This document shows, piece after piece, positions 10,445 through 20,347 of a stretch of 64,000 bases of DNA. Below the pieces are notes generated by a model that did no database searches, was not told where the DNA came from, and worked only from the letters and a program-made list of their open reading frames with translations. This DNA comes from Eretmocerus hayati (lineage: Eukaryota; Arthropoda; Insecta; Hymenoptera; Aphelinidae), in the NCBI GenBank assembly GCA_029851415.1, contig CM056741.1, positions 86,690,282-86,754,281 on the forward strand, in the 5' to 3' direction. Every line of letters begins with the position of its first letter. Within the stretch, counting starts at the first letter, position 1. The position numbers were made by a program, and so were the translations under genes.

Positions 10445-10720
10445 GGGTACTTAGGCCCTTGGACGAAATGAAATCTGATGAGAGGAATTTAATGACTTTA
10501 GAAGGTGAATGGAGTGGGTACTGAGGGCCACTCGCATATCATCCTTGGAAAGTCACCCAACTTGGATATCGCAGATATACACAGATGGGGGTGGTGGGTA
10601 CTTAGGGTCACCGACCCACCAATCCAGGATATCTGCGTAGAGGTTGGATGAGACGTCTGATTTTTTGTGAGGACGGGTACTCAGGGCCGTTCCTCCACCC
10701 AAATCGCATCTCTAAGCTGC
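10445..10720. repeat. Diverged ~77-bp tandem repeat with GGGTACTNAGGG motif
   Basis: GGGTACTTAGG, GGGTACTGAGGG, GGGTACTTAGGG and GGGTACTCAGGG occur at about 10,445, 10,516, 10,596 and 10,675. Flanking words such as CACCCA and GGATATC also partly recur. Confidence 0.6.
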
Positions 10721-12782
10721 ATCGAGATTCTACAAATTTTTAATACACATTAAAACTCAAAATATATGGAAATCAAATAGCATTTATTCAAAATCTCATA
10801 TATATGAGCACAGCAATAGCCAAGAGACCGAGCTCGATACAGCTCTGATTTCCAACTGAGCATAAGCCGGCCGAAATGGCCTGATGAGCCTGTATTTATA
10901 CCTGGTCTTTTGGCTGTACAATATATCTAAATAGTATGGTAGATGAACGAATAGATCATCGATCATTCGAAGAATTACTATTTCATTGAAAAAATGATAC
11001 AAATGGAGCAATCTTGCAAAATCTGCATACATAATTCGATTCTTCATCTCTAAAGGAAATGAATTCGACGCAAAAGTTAAACTTATATATATAAACTTCT
11101 TTTCTATTCATTGCCAGAAACAAAAAGATGAATTCTTAGAACTTTCTAGAAACACGTGGCTTTTTATCCATTTTGAAAATTGATAAAAATTAGCCAAAAA
11201 TTTTAGTTCTTTTGATACTAGGCTATTTTTCCCATCGATACTTTCATGAGGAAATAGGCTATTCCTTTCATAAACTCATTTTACAATAAATATTTACAGT
11301 ATTCACAACCATTCTAATTTTGAGCTTATTTCCTCCTAAATAAGGAACTTCGAGGTAGGTTGCGTCTCTTAGACTATTGACGGAATCATATATCAAAAAA
11401 GTGGAACAAAAAAATCCATCTCCGCTTTTTTACAGTAACATTTTGTTTGCAAAATAAAATAAACGTGCAAAGTTAATTTGTTTTAGGAAGTGACTATATA
11501 CATCTTGTAGCTCAGGAAATGAACTTTATCATAACAAAAGGAAGATTATCATTTTATGAAGTTTTATACGAAAAATTCCTCATAGAAATTCATGGAATAT
11601 TCTAGAGTTTCTATGTATTAGTATATACATATTCACGTCTTAGTGTGTGTCTATTCACCCTGCGTGACACTAAAAGGAAAGCAAACATCTGCCTTATCGG
11701 CTCCAATACGCGCGAAGATTTGAATATTATATACAGACTTATTAGTACGTGTATTTTAGAGATTGATAAATGAAAACTTAAAATTTTGGGGTTATGGTAC
11801 TCACAGTGCTCAATAAGACAATGTTTTGTATATATTGCTCCGATTGATCCATATGATCTTTTCGTTCCAAAAGAGCTCTACTCGGGCTCATTCTGTAGCT
11901 TTTTTCAAGCACTTTGAGAACTATTTGGTATATTCCCTGGGCGGTTCAATGGATTCTCGCAAAATAACTCTAAAGCCTTGTAGGATTTGATAGAAATCAG
12001 GTCATCACGCGAACCTTTGCGAATCTGGCGGATATTGTAAATTTAGATGATGCAGAAAGTATCTCAAAGTAGAAGTCAAAAGCTTCAAAATCCGTTCTTT
12101 GAATTTATTCCAGATGATCCCTGGCGCGAGCTGTAACTATTTCTGTAGAGGAAGTTTTCCTCGAAGAATAAACCAGTCGTTGAGAGATTATGAATGGACT
12201 CATTTTTTCACTGGTATAAGCACTGATCTTGATTTCTCTCATCAACAACACGAGAAAACTTGGAAAAAATCAGAGGAATACCATCGGCCACGGCAGCCCG
12301 ATTTCTTCATCTTTCGTGATTTTTTGGTTTCTTCTTCGAGAAAAATCTTCCCTCACAGAAGCAGTCATAGCTCGAATCAGAAATGAGCTAGATCAATTTT
12401 CAAGAATGGATTTTGGAGCGCTATTGACTTTCACTTTAGGATGCTTCTTAAATCATCTAAATCCATCGAATTCCGCCAGACTTACGGAGGTTTGCGTGAT
12501 GAGTCGATTCTCATGAATTCTACGAGGCTTTCAGTTTCATTTTCCAAGAATCTATTGAGCTCCGCGGAAGAAATACCAATAGCTCTAGAAGAGCTCGAGG
12601 GAAGCTACAGAATGAGTCCAAGTAGAGTTATTTTGAACCAAGGAGATCCAAGCAGTCAAGTGAGCAAAATCAACATTCTTTCCTAGGTATGTACAGAAAT
12701 TCAACCGGTAGTGGGAGGATGATAACTTTCAAGGAATCTCCGGAACAGGAAGAATGAAAAGGCATTCTCTTTTCTCTACATC
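10721..12782. other. No recognisable gene; one unrecognised ORF at 12,441-12,686
   Basis: AT-rich DNA. The only protein-like stretch is the end of a frame at 12,540-12,686 containing SAEEIPIALEELEGSYRMS, followed by CCTAGGTATGT, which could be a splice donor. No family was recognised and no acceptor was found. Confidence 0.45.
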
Positions 12783-13935
12783 ATTCTCACCGCCTCATCA
12801 CATTCATCATAAATCCGCCGATGATCGCTTACTTGGAAGCGAATTCTCGCACGCAGGTAGGCCGCCTTCGGGTGCAGAGGTTGCGTCTGAATTCACATCC
12901 AAGTAGGAGGGTGGGGCGATCATTATTCCCATTACATCACAATCATTCATCCATCTCATACATCACAGACTATTTTATCATTCATTGCATGTTGCATCTC
13001 ATTTCTATTCCATGTATCATTCTATATTATCCATTATCACCCTCTCATTTCCTCCCTATTTCTCCTCCATCTCTTCCCCTTCTCTTCTCCTATTTCATCT
13101 CATCTCTATTCCATCTCATCATCTTTCGTACCTTTTTCTACTTTACCGTCATCTCATCTCCTTGCCTACATCATTCTCACCACCTCATCACATCCATCAT
13201 GGATCCGCCAATGATCGTCTTTTTGGATGCAAATTCTTGCACGCAGGGAAACCGCCTTCGGGTGCAGAGTTTGCGTCCGAATTCACATCGGAGTAGGTGG
13301 TTGAGGAGATCATCCCTTCCATAACATCACACTCATCCATCCATCTCATAAATCACAGACTATTCCGTCATCCATTGCATGTTTCATGTCATTTCGATTC
13401 CATATTCCATTCCATACTCTTCATTATCGCCATCTCATTTTCTTTCCTCCTTTTTCTTCATCGCTTTCTCTTCTCATCTTTCATTATATCTTACCTCCAT
13501 CCAATCTCATCATTTTTCATATAATTTTCTACTCCACCGTTATCTTACCTCCTCTTCTACATCATTCTCACCACCTCATCACATTTATCATAAATACCCT
13601 CCATTCTTATGATCTCATTTCCTTGCCTACATTTTCTTCTCCGCTTTCCCTTCTCTCCTTTCATTCCATCTTATCTTCATTCAATCTCATGATCTTTCAT
13701 ACCATTCTCCATTCTTCTGCCATCTCATCTCCTTTTCCACATCATCCTCACCACCGCATTACGAGCATCATGAATACGCCGATGATCTCCTACTTGCATG
13801 CGAATTTTTGCACGCAGGTAAGCCGCCTTCGGGTGCAGAGGTTGCGTCCGAATCACATCCGAGTAGGAGGGCGAGGCGATCATCTCTTCCGTTCCATCAC
13901 ACGCATCCATCCATCTCATACATCACAGACTATTT
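12783..13935. repeat. Pyrimidine-rich tandem repeat, ~390-bp unit
   Basis: The phrase CACCNCCTCATCACATTCATCAT recurs near 12,790, 13,179 and 13,569, with a variant at 13,748. It is followed in three units by a core with CGCCTTCGGGTGCAGAG and GAGTAGG. Between cores the plus strand is almost pure TC/CAT, producing long meaningless frames on that strand. Confidence 0.8.
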
Positions 13936-14023
13936 GTAAAAAATCTTGAATTCGATCGTAGAGGACTAATATCTGTGTAAATGAATAGATACAGTAAGAT
14001 TGCAAATTTACGAATATTGCGAT

Positions 14024-14057
14024 GTTTCGTCTGCATGTTTTGCAGACCTCATCAGGC
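14024..14057 (-). ncRNA. Hammerhead-type ribozyme core in Penelope-like 3' region
   Basis: On the minus strand: CTGATGAG, then GTCTGC, a 7-nt loop, GCAGAC, then GAAAC. This is the hammerhead catalytic core with a perfect 6-bp stem II, as known from Penelope-like element terminal regions. Both copies in this window carry one extra G between CUGAUGA and the perfect stem. Stems I and III are short or unclear; the putative cleavage triplet here appears to be GUG, which would be inactive. The same core occurs at 52,595-52,627 with a different stem II sequence. Confidence 0.6.
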
Positions 14058-14552
14058 TATAGGTGAAGAAACAACACATATGAAATTGTTTTACACATGA
14101 ACACTAATTGTCTCTATCACAATGGTAAACCAAACTTTAACATACCTAGAAGCGTATACGAGATTCACATTATTCAAAATATTTTCCAAGATCGCGTAAG
14201 CTCACGATGATGTGAGTCGCGTCTTTCGTCAATCTTTGGAGTAATAGCAGAAGACAGTTTCTTGCGATATTATATGTATGTGGGGAGGGAAAGAGAGGAG
14301 AAGGTATCATGTGATTAAAGGAAAGCGAGAGAGGAAGAGTGGAAAGGAGTGAGGAGCGAGTCATAGCTAATCTTAGATATATGTATATATTATAAACTGA
14401 GCAAGCTATTGCAGGATGGATCTGTCGACCCGATTTAGATGTGAGATATCATCCTTCAAATCGATGTTATTAGTGTCTGAGTTTATAAAAATCATCTCAG
14501 AAAGTATTCTCTTATGAAAATTTGGCTCTTTATCTAGAATTGTGGTGTTCTT

Positions 14553-14826
14553 TCAATCAAACTCGCGGCCCAAATTGTTACGATGAAGTGACACTACTGA
14601 ATTAGGAGTTTTGAAGCTAATATGATCGCAAATTCTCACATCTAAGGCTCTTTTTGTCTCTCCTACATAGCTAGCCAAACAGTTTTCACAATTTATCTTA
14701 TAGACTACATTTGGATTTTCGAACTTCTTCAGAGAGTCCTTATCCAATTTTATCACTTTGTCGAGACCTTTATTGATCTTTGGTACTGTCAGTATATTGT
14801 GTTTCTTGAACAGATAAGCACATTAC
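14553..14826 (-). pseudogene. GIY-YIG endonuclease domain of a Penelope-like element (fragment)
   Basis: The frame reads through LFKKHNILTVPKINKGLDK and then VVYKINCENC-x4-YVGETKRALDVRICDH. The VYKI/YVGE pair is the GIY-YIG motif in the form used by Penelope-like elements, with the CxxC between them and the conserved Arg and His in RICDH. The domain nicks DNA during target-primed integration. The fragment lacks the C-terminal catalytic Glu region and is not linked to an intact RT, so it is a relic. Confidence 0.8.
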
Positions 14827-15094
14827 TGGAAGAATTTATTTCAGTATGGAATGCACACTTTTTGGAGACAAGACATTGTACGTTCTTTCACTTCATTTTG
14901 ATTATGTTCATTATCAAATTTTTAATTTCTTGGATCTATTTTCCATACATTTCTCTATAACTTCTATGGGAAAATCATTTTTTAACAGCAACTTCTCAAC
15001 AAATTTAATATTTTTTCCTATGAAATTGTGGATCAGACAAAGTGATGGCATGGCCGACTAGGTTGTATATATTGTTTTCTTCTAGCTTCATAGT

Positions 15095-15830
15095 GTTGCG
15101 TCCCAGATGACGCAACAGTTAAAATAATATTTCTCCATGAGAAGAGATATTATTTTTACTTAGTCAGCAGAGAAACGTGCAAGCAGGCTAGGCGAGATCA
15201 GCAGAATTGTAACAACCTGTAACATGTGTAACATGTAACAGGGTGTTACATGTTACACACAATCAGATCTCTTATGGAATTGTAACACATGTGTTACATG
15301 TGTTACAATCGCAAGTAGCACAATTTCAAAATTATCCTAAGTCGAGTCATCAAAATTAACTCGTGTCCGTATAAATTGGAACAACAAAATCCATTCTCCG
15401 AATGAGTCTGTGAAAAAGCTCTGCCAGTAGTGAGCTGCGTGTGTCCCAAGTTCACTCAAACTCACCTAAGTGCGCGTAGAAAACGCACGATAATGTCATA
15501 TCGGAGTGCGGACTCGTAGGCTTGATTGGATCCTGTCGAAAAGTAGGCCGACGTTATCCGCCTCAGTTGCATAAGGGCCAGCTACGAATTCGCCCTGCTT
15601 ATACGTTCTCGCCTCGAAGAATCATCATCTCTTGCAGCAGACTTGTATGTGCGCTTGGATTAAGTCTCATCCAGATTGTACTTAGATATTGAGTTCCATT
15701 TTGTTCAAGATTTTATCATTTGATCTAAATAAATCTAAACTCAGTTTGAAGTACTAAATCTCATTCTTTTCCGGAAAGCCAGCAGTAACTAGAACTTTTA
15801 CTTCGAAACCTCTCAGATTCGGACCGATTC
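15095..15830 (+). mobile_element. Candidate solo LTR
   Basis: Starts with TGTTGCGTC...GACGCAACA, a 9-bp-stem hairpin with TG at its edge. It contains short inverted repeats of TGTAACA/TGTTACA at 15,197-15,310, a TATAAATT box at 15,370 and AATAAA near 15,727. No internal region or second copy was seen in the window, and the 3' boundary and target duplication are unclear. Confidence 0.35.
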
Positions 15831-16028
15831 ATTCATTCATTCAAAAGCTGTTACTCAGCCCTTTTGAAATCAATGAATTCAACATTTTTCCAAAAAGCAT
15901 TGATATAAAATATTCAGAGAAAATCAGCAAGAAGTGTGTATATATATATATATCGGTAGTAGTATATATGATAGTGTAGGATAGTTCCAAAATAGTAAGA
16001 ATGTACAATATGTAACATGTATATCGTG

Positions 16029-16998
16029 GAAGTTAGCCGGGGTAAATTATTTTCCCGCACAGAATCTATCTGGGGCCTTGTCCACCGGGGGAACCCATCT
16101 GTCAGCCTCCGGGCACATCCAATAGACCCCTCTGCGGTATTTTCAGTCATCTCCGAGCATGCACAAGATAGGAATCGCGTGTTTTGTGAGTCGTTGCACG
16201 ATTTTTTCCACAATTCGAGGACATAAAGTGGGGATAGCACCTTTAAAGGATTGTGTAAACACTTAGGATTGATCAGATGATGTGTAAACATCAAGAAACT
16301 ACCCTTTCGCAGTATTTTTAGACACTTGGGTGTATGCGCGACTGAGAATTTACCCACTTTTCGACCCGAACGAAGGGTTTTCCGACGGTTCCATCACACT
16401 GTACGAATCTGAGAGAATCGTAAGGTCCCATCTACCCAAGGAAACAACCAGAAAGTATATTCACAACGTATAATTATAACTTCCAACAGTCCCCCCCCCC
16501 CCAACTCTGAGCATGCGGAAGCCTGCGTTGAGCTTTTTCGTTCGTGAGAAGTTAGCCGGGGTAAATTATTTTCCCACGTAGAATTTATCTGGAGGAAACT
16601 GATTTGTCAGCCTCCGGGCACATCTGATAGGCCCTCCTGCGGTATTTTCAGTCATCTCCGAGCATGCACAAGATGGATCGCGTGTTTTGTGTGTCGTTGC
16701 ATGATTTTTTCCACAATTCGAGGACATAAAGTGGGGATAGCACCTTTACAGGATTGTGTAAACACCTAGAATTGATCAGATGATGTGTAAACATCAAGAA
16801 ACTACCCTTTCGCAGTATTTTTAGACACTTTGGTGTATGCGCGAGTGAGAATTTACCCACTTTTCGACCCGAACAAAGGGTTTTCCGACGGTTCCATCAC
16901 ACTGTACGAATTTGAGAGAATCGTAAGGTCCCGTCTACCCAAGGAAACATCCAGAAAGTATATTCACAACGTATAATTTTAACTTCCAACAGTTTCCC
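16029..16998 (-). mobile_element. Two tandem LTR copies with a ~57-bp interior (TRIM-like or LTR tandem)
   Basis: Two ~460-bp copies start (plus coordinates) at 16,032 and 16,551. Read on the minus strand each begins TGTTGGAAGTTA and ends near TAACTTC(C)A, a typical LTR with short terminal inverted repeats. Between them is a ~57-bp interior ending in a run of 12 G, just as a polypurine tract would. A second purine tract (GAGGTGGGGGAAAC) precedes the other copy at 16,996-17,010. So either this is an LTR element with a miniature interior, or a tandem pair left by recombination of a larger element. No coding sequence remains. Confidence 0.6.
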
Positions 16999-17130
16999 CC
17001 ACCTCTTCAGGATAAGAGTCTGATCCGGAGAGGAAAGACGAAACGCACCAACATCTAGCGTAGATTCAAAATTTTTCGATATTCATCTCATTTTTCATGT
17101 ATTTGAAATTCCATCAAAATCCTTCAAGTT
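16999..17130. other. Short spacer, possibly the end of an LTR-element interior
   Basis: The minus strand of 16,999-17,045 could be the last codons of a pol gene before the purine tract. Too short to judge. Confidence 0.2.
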
Positions 17131-17139
17131 GCGACACTC

Positions 17140-17484
17140 AAATTACGAGGTGCCTTGAAGGTACATAGATCGAATTGGAGTAATCCAATATCGATCTATG
17201 TCACTCAATCAACAGATCCGTTGATTAAAATCAGCTTGCAGTAGCCGAGTCATGTAATGGTATGATTTACTAGCAAAAACGTTAGCATTACCAGTATATC
17301 TATATATATATCACTTTTTTACATTAGCCTATATGAGCAATGTTAATCTCAGTGGCTGTATCTTTGGTCAGGTGGCCCATTTGACGGAGTCACTCTGGAT
17401 TCTTCATCTTCTCGATAGTACAAAACTGAGAAAAAATCTTAGGAGACATTGGCGACCCGGACCCCGTGGTCCCCCCTTGTGAGT
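17140..17484. mobile_element. MITE relic related to the element at 58,809-59,149
   Basis: The right end GGCCCATTTGAC...GATTCTTCAT...GACCCGG...CCCCCCTTGTGAGT matches the right half of the 58.8-kb element. The left terminal repeat is absent; instead there is a ~35-bp hairpin at 17,163-17,200 (ATAGATCGA...TCGATCTAT). It abuts, and appears to truncate, the BEL/Pao 5' LTR. Confidence 0.5.
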
Positions 17485-17485
17485 T

Positions 17486-17870
17486 TTATTTTCAAATTAT
17501 CAAATGTTTGATCTAAAAAATGCTTTCCCTTGAACATGAGATGCTGAGATCCCATTGTTCTCCGGCCGTAGCACGGACTCGTTCGGAGCTACAGCTGTCT
17601 TGTTGAAAATTCAACCAAAGACTACGACACGACTCGGCGCACAGGCCGTTCGTGGGCGTTCCGGCCACCAGGCAAGGCTTTTGAAAGTATTCCATTTGTT
17701 CATTCGAACACCTAGCAACGCGGTTGTTAAGTCAGGTAACAAATTGGAGTTAGCTCGTAGAATCGGTAGCGATCGCACGTCTGAGTTATGAGTTTTTTTG
17801 GATTATACTTGAATCAGCTAATAGGAAGTTTTCAAGTTAAATGTAAAATATTGTCAACGACTCAACTTCA
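17486..17870 (+). repeat. BEL/Pao 5' LTR (truncated at its 5' end)
   Basis: About 385 bp aligning to 39,890-40,267, including GTTCTCCGGCCGTAGCACGG and GCACGTCTGAGTT, with scattered substitutions. It ends ...ACTCAACTTCA, like the 3' copy. Confidence 0.9.
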
Positions 17871-17875
17871 TCGAA

Positions 17876-17900
17876 CATTTTGGCGACCGTGACGGGACAG
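17876..17900 (+). promoter_or_regulatory. Primer binding site of the BEL/Pao element
   Basis: TTTTGGCGACCGTGACGGG follows within a few bases of the 5' LTR end. A TGG-initiated site at this place is the expected tRNA primer binding site; the tRNA was not assigned. Confidence 0.65.
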
Positions 17901-18171
17901 CTGTAATTGTTTTCCGAGGACTCGCAACGTCGGCGCAAGGGTGAGGTACCAGAGACGGGCTTCAGCTCAGCTCGTCGTATCAACAGGGGCCCGTTCGGTT
18001 GTCCTTGAGGAGTGGTTTCAAATTCACAATTTTCTCACTGCTGATTCTCGTTAAATGGGGCCCCGTCGCGTGTAAAAATTAGAGTCTAATTTGTGATTGT
18101 GATTGTCTTTCTTTTACGATAATCTCAGAACGAGTGTTTATTAGAATTTTGTGTATAGGTTATATTGATCA

Positions 18172-18794
18172 TTGAATCACCATCGCGGACGTATCGTCAG
18201 GCCAACAATATGCCACGAGCTGTCCGTCGACGTAATATGGTCCCGGCAGAGCCTGCTGACACCGAGGCCACGCCATCCTGGGCGACTCCCTGCTACATTG
18301 ACGACTGACTCTGCTGCGGTGCCAACGCGACGACAACCTGGTCATCTCACGGATGCAGTCACAGCTGATGCGGTTGCAGCGCCGAGACCACGCAGTTGCG
18401 GGCGCTCAGCCGCTGTACTCGCAGCTGATCCTACTGGAACGTCCAGGCCACAAAGACACGGGCCTTCTTCTGATGCTGAGCTTGCTGTTGCGCTCGGGTC
18501 TCCCCACTCCGGGCGCCCCACTGCTATTTCCAGAGCCGAACTTGCCACAGCGCCAGGGCCACTACGCCGGCCCGGTCGCCCCGCTGCAGTGTCAGGAATT
18601 ATGCCCGCCACCTCGCCTATGCCACGTCGTCCCGGACGCCCGTCTACTATAGTTCCTGATGTCCAGCGGCAGCGCTTGCACCACGTCCCGGTTTAATGGT
18701 CCCTGCGTCGGCTGCTAGTCATTCGGCTCGTGCAATATCGAATGCTGCCAACGCAGGCGCAAGTAATCGTCGTCGCCAGCCTGTCCGTCGTGAT
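18172..18794 (+). pseudogene. BEL/Pao gag, N-terminal part with RRPGRP-type repeats
   Basis: About seven ~20-residue units rich in Pro, Arg and Ala run from ~18,240 to 18,660. Each is centred on variants of P-R-R-P-G-R-P (clearest as PLRRPGRPAAVS and PMPRRPGRPSTIV). PGRP/RGRP cores resemble AT-hooks, which bind the minor groove, but that role is only suggested here. The reading frame changes at least once. The last in-frame piece before the insertion (from ATG 18,696) ends RRRQPVRRD and continues in frame beyond the insertion at 29,004. BEL gag proteins normally carry zinc knuckles but not this repeat, so it may be lineage-specific. Confidence 0.6.
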
Positions 18795-19018
18795 CCCTAC
18801 TGAAAACTGTCACGTGGTGAAGGATATGGTCGAGCACGTTATCGAGTACGTGGTTGAAAACGTTAATGGGACGTGGTTAACCACGTGGCTAACTACGTGC
18901 AATTACACGTACCCAATGAGGAAGATGAAAAGATATCCCATCATTCTCGAAGAATAATGATGCTCATTTTGTAGAAGGAGAATGAGTTGGTGAGTCAAAA
19001 TTCATGGTAATGTGAACG
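18795..19018 (+). repeat. Left terminal inverted repeat of the 10.2-kb element
   Basis: Matches the complement of 28,829-29,003. It carries extra copies of an ACGTGG/CACGTG motif (18,810-18,895) that the right arm mostly lacks, so the left arm is ~50 bp longer. Such subterminal palindromes often serve as transposase sites. Confidence 0.85.
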
Positions 19019-20347
19019 CTCTACTTTTAATAGTCATTGATATAGAATGGTTTTGTCGCCAAAAACTGGGTCAGTCCCATACAATCATGGGCTAAACTAC
19101 GCGTGACTTTCGGAGGAGGAACAGTTCCGAATGCGAGAAATAGTTGACTCCCATAATCCGAACCAATCATCCTAATGGACAGAAGACCAGGTACGTTCCC
19201 ACTCTACTTTTCAATCAATCTTTCACAAAAATGGTTAAGAATTATCAAATCCCATATCGGAATGAAATTCGAAATAACGAACAATAGCAGTCCAAAAATT
19301 GTCAAGTATCGAAAACGATTTCCCAATGGCGTCGATTATATCTTCATTCGTTACATTTGCAAACGAATAATCATCGCACAGCGAGATATGAATAACTCTG
19401 ACTGTGAAATAGTAATGTGAATGTCTACATGGTATTGCGCAACAATTCATAGTCAGACCCAATAAAAATTCATAACTCAACAAAATATCGATACTATACA
19501 GACGCAAACATTTCAAAGGATGCAGATAAGGATCTTGATGCAAGTTCTACGCTCGATCGATGTTTTCACCCTGAGCTTGTAGTCGAAGTTTCTTAATCTC
19601 AGCATCTCGCTCATCATAAAGAAAACGCGATAGATATGCACAATCCTTCAGGAGCAGTTTCTCTTCTTCCTCCAAACTACTCATGGCACCCTCGCCAGAA
19701 ACAAAGTCATGATAGAGACCTAGAAACTATTTGGTCATAGAATTGAATCTTCTGTGAGTTAAAGGATATCAAACGAGAGTACTCACTCAAGAGAAGGAGC
19801 GGTTCACTCCTATTGATTTTTTGAGGCCTTGGTTGTCCAGGAACGAGATTTCTTACTTGGGTAGGGTCCAAAGCAGAAGTGATCATCTCCTGGGGCGTGA
19901 ACAATACAGAAGCAGTTACTGAAATGAATTTCTTCGTCAGATGCATCTGTGGAACATGACTCAAACCGATGAATTAACATAATTCTATCTCTTCAAGAAA
20001 TTCGATATAGAGGCAGTAATATGGAACGAAAAGGATGAAGAGGGTTTGTGCGATATTCATGATCAAATGTATACCTTTGAGGAGTTACTCACTCTCTGAC
20101 CAACAATTCTATAACGGTAAGTCACACGGTCTGAATAAAATGGTCCTCCTTCCTTATGATAGAGCTCGTAAACTGTCATAGCGAGTTCCCTCCTGGACCG
20201 CACATCTCGTTGCACCTTACCTGGAGTGGGAAAGGAATCGATATTTTTCTTCGAATGCTTTCGAGGGAATATTCATCAGGAATCTTGTTTGGGCATTGTT
20301 GAGAGTGAAAGATTCACTCAGGAATCGATGAGAGGTGGTGAAAAATA

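Larger units (their letters stand above)
14020..15085 (-). mobile_element. Penelope-like element, 5'-truncated and decayed
   Basis: On the minus strand, from 15,085 down, there is first a stretch matching the C-terminal part of Penelope reverse transcriptase (ITLSDPQFHRK, then, after a frameshift, VEKLLLKNDFP). It is followed by stops and by the linker plus GIY-YIG region (14,830-14,553), then a non-coding 3' part ending in a hammerhead-type core. The upstream RT fingers/palm are missing. I saw no inverted terminal repeat for this copy. Confidence 0.75.

Noticed and set aside
12821..13949. Long plus-strand frames of 75-187 codons rich in Ser, His, Phe and Ile
   Set aside because: They are translations of a pyrimidine-rich tandem repeat; several frames are open at once and units differ by indels.
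15914..16357. 147-codon minus-strand frame and its copy at 16,648-16,860
   Set aside because: Lies within the paired LTRs and is repeated with them; no domain recognised.
18795..18800. TA (Tc1/mariner-type) target duplication with CTGAAAACTG ends
   Set aside because: It would leave ten extra bases and a stop in the BEL gag frame, whereas the AT/CCC reading leaves the frame continuous.
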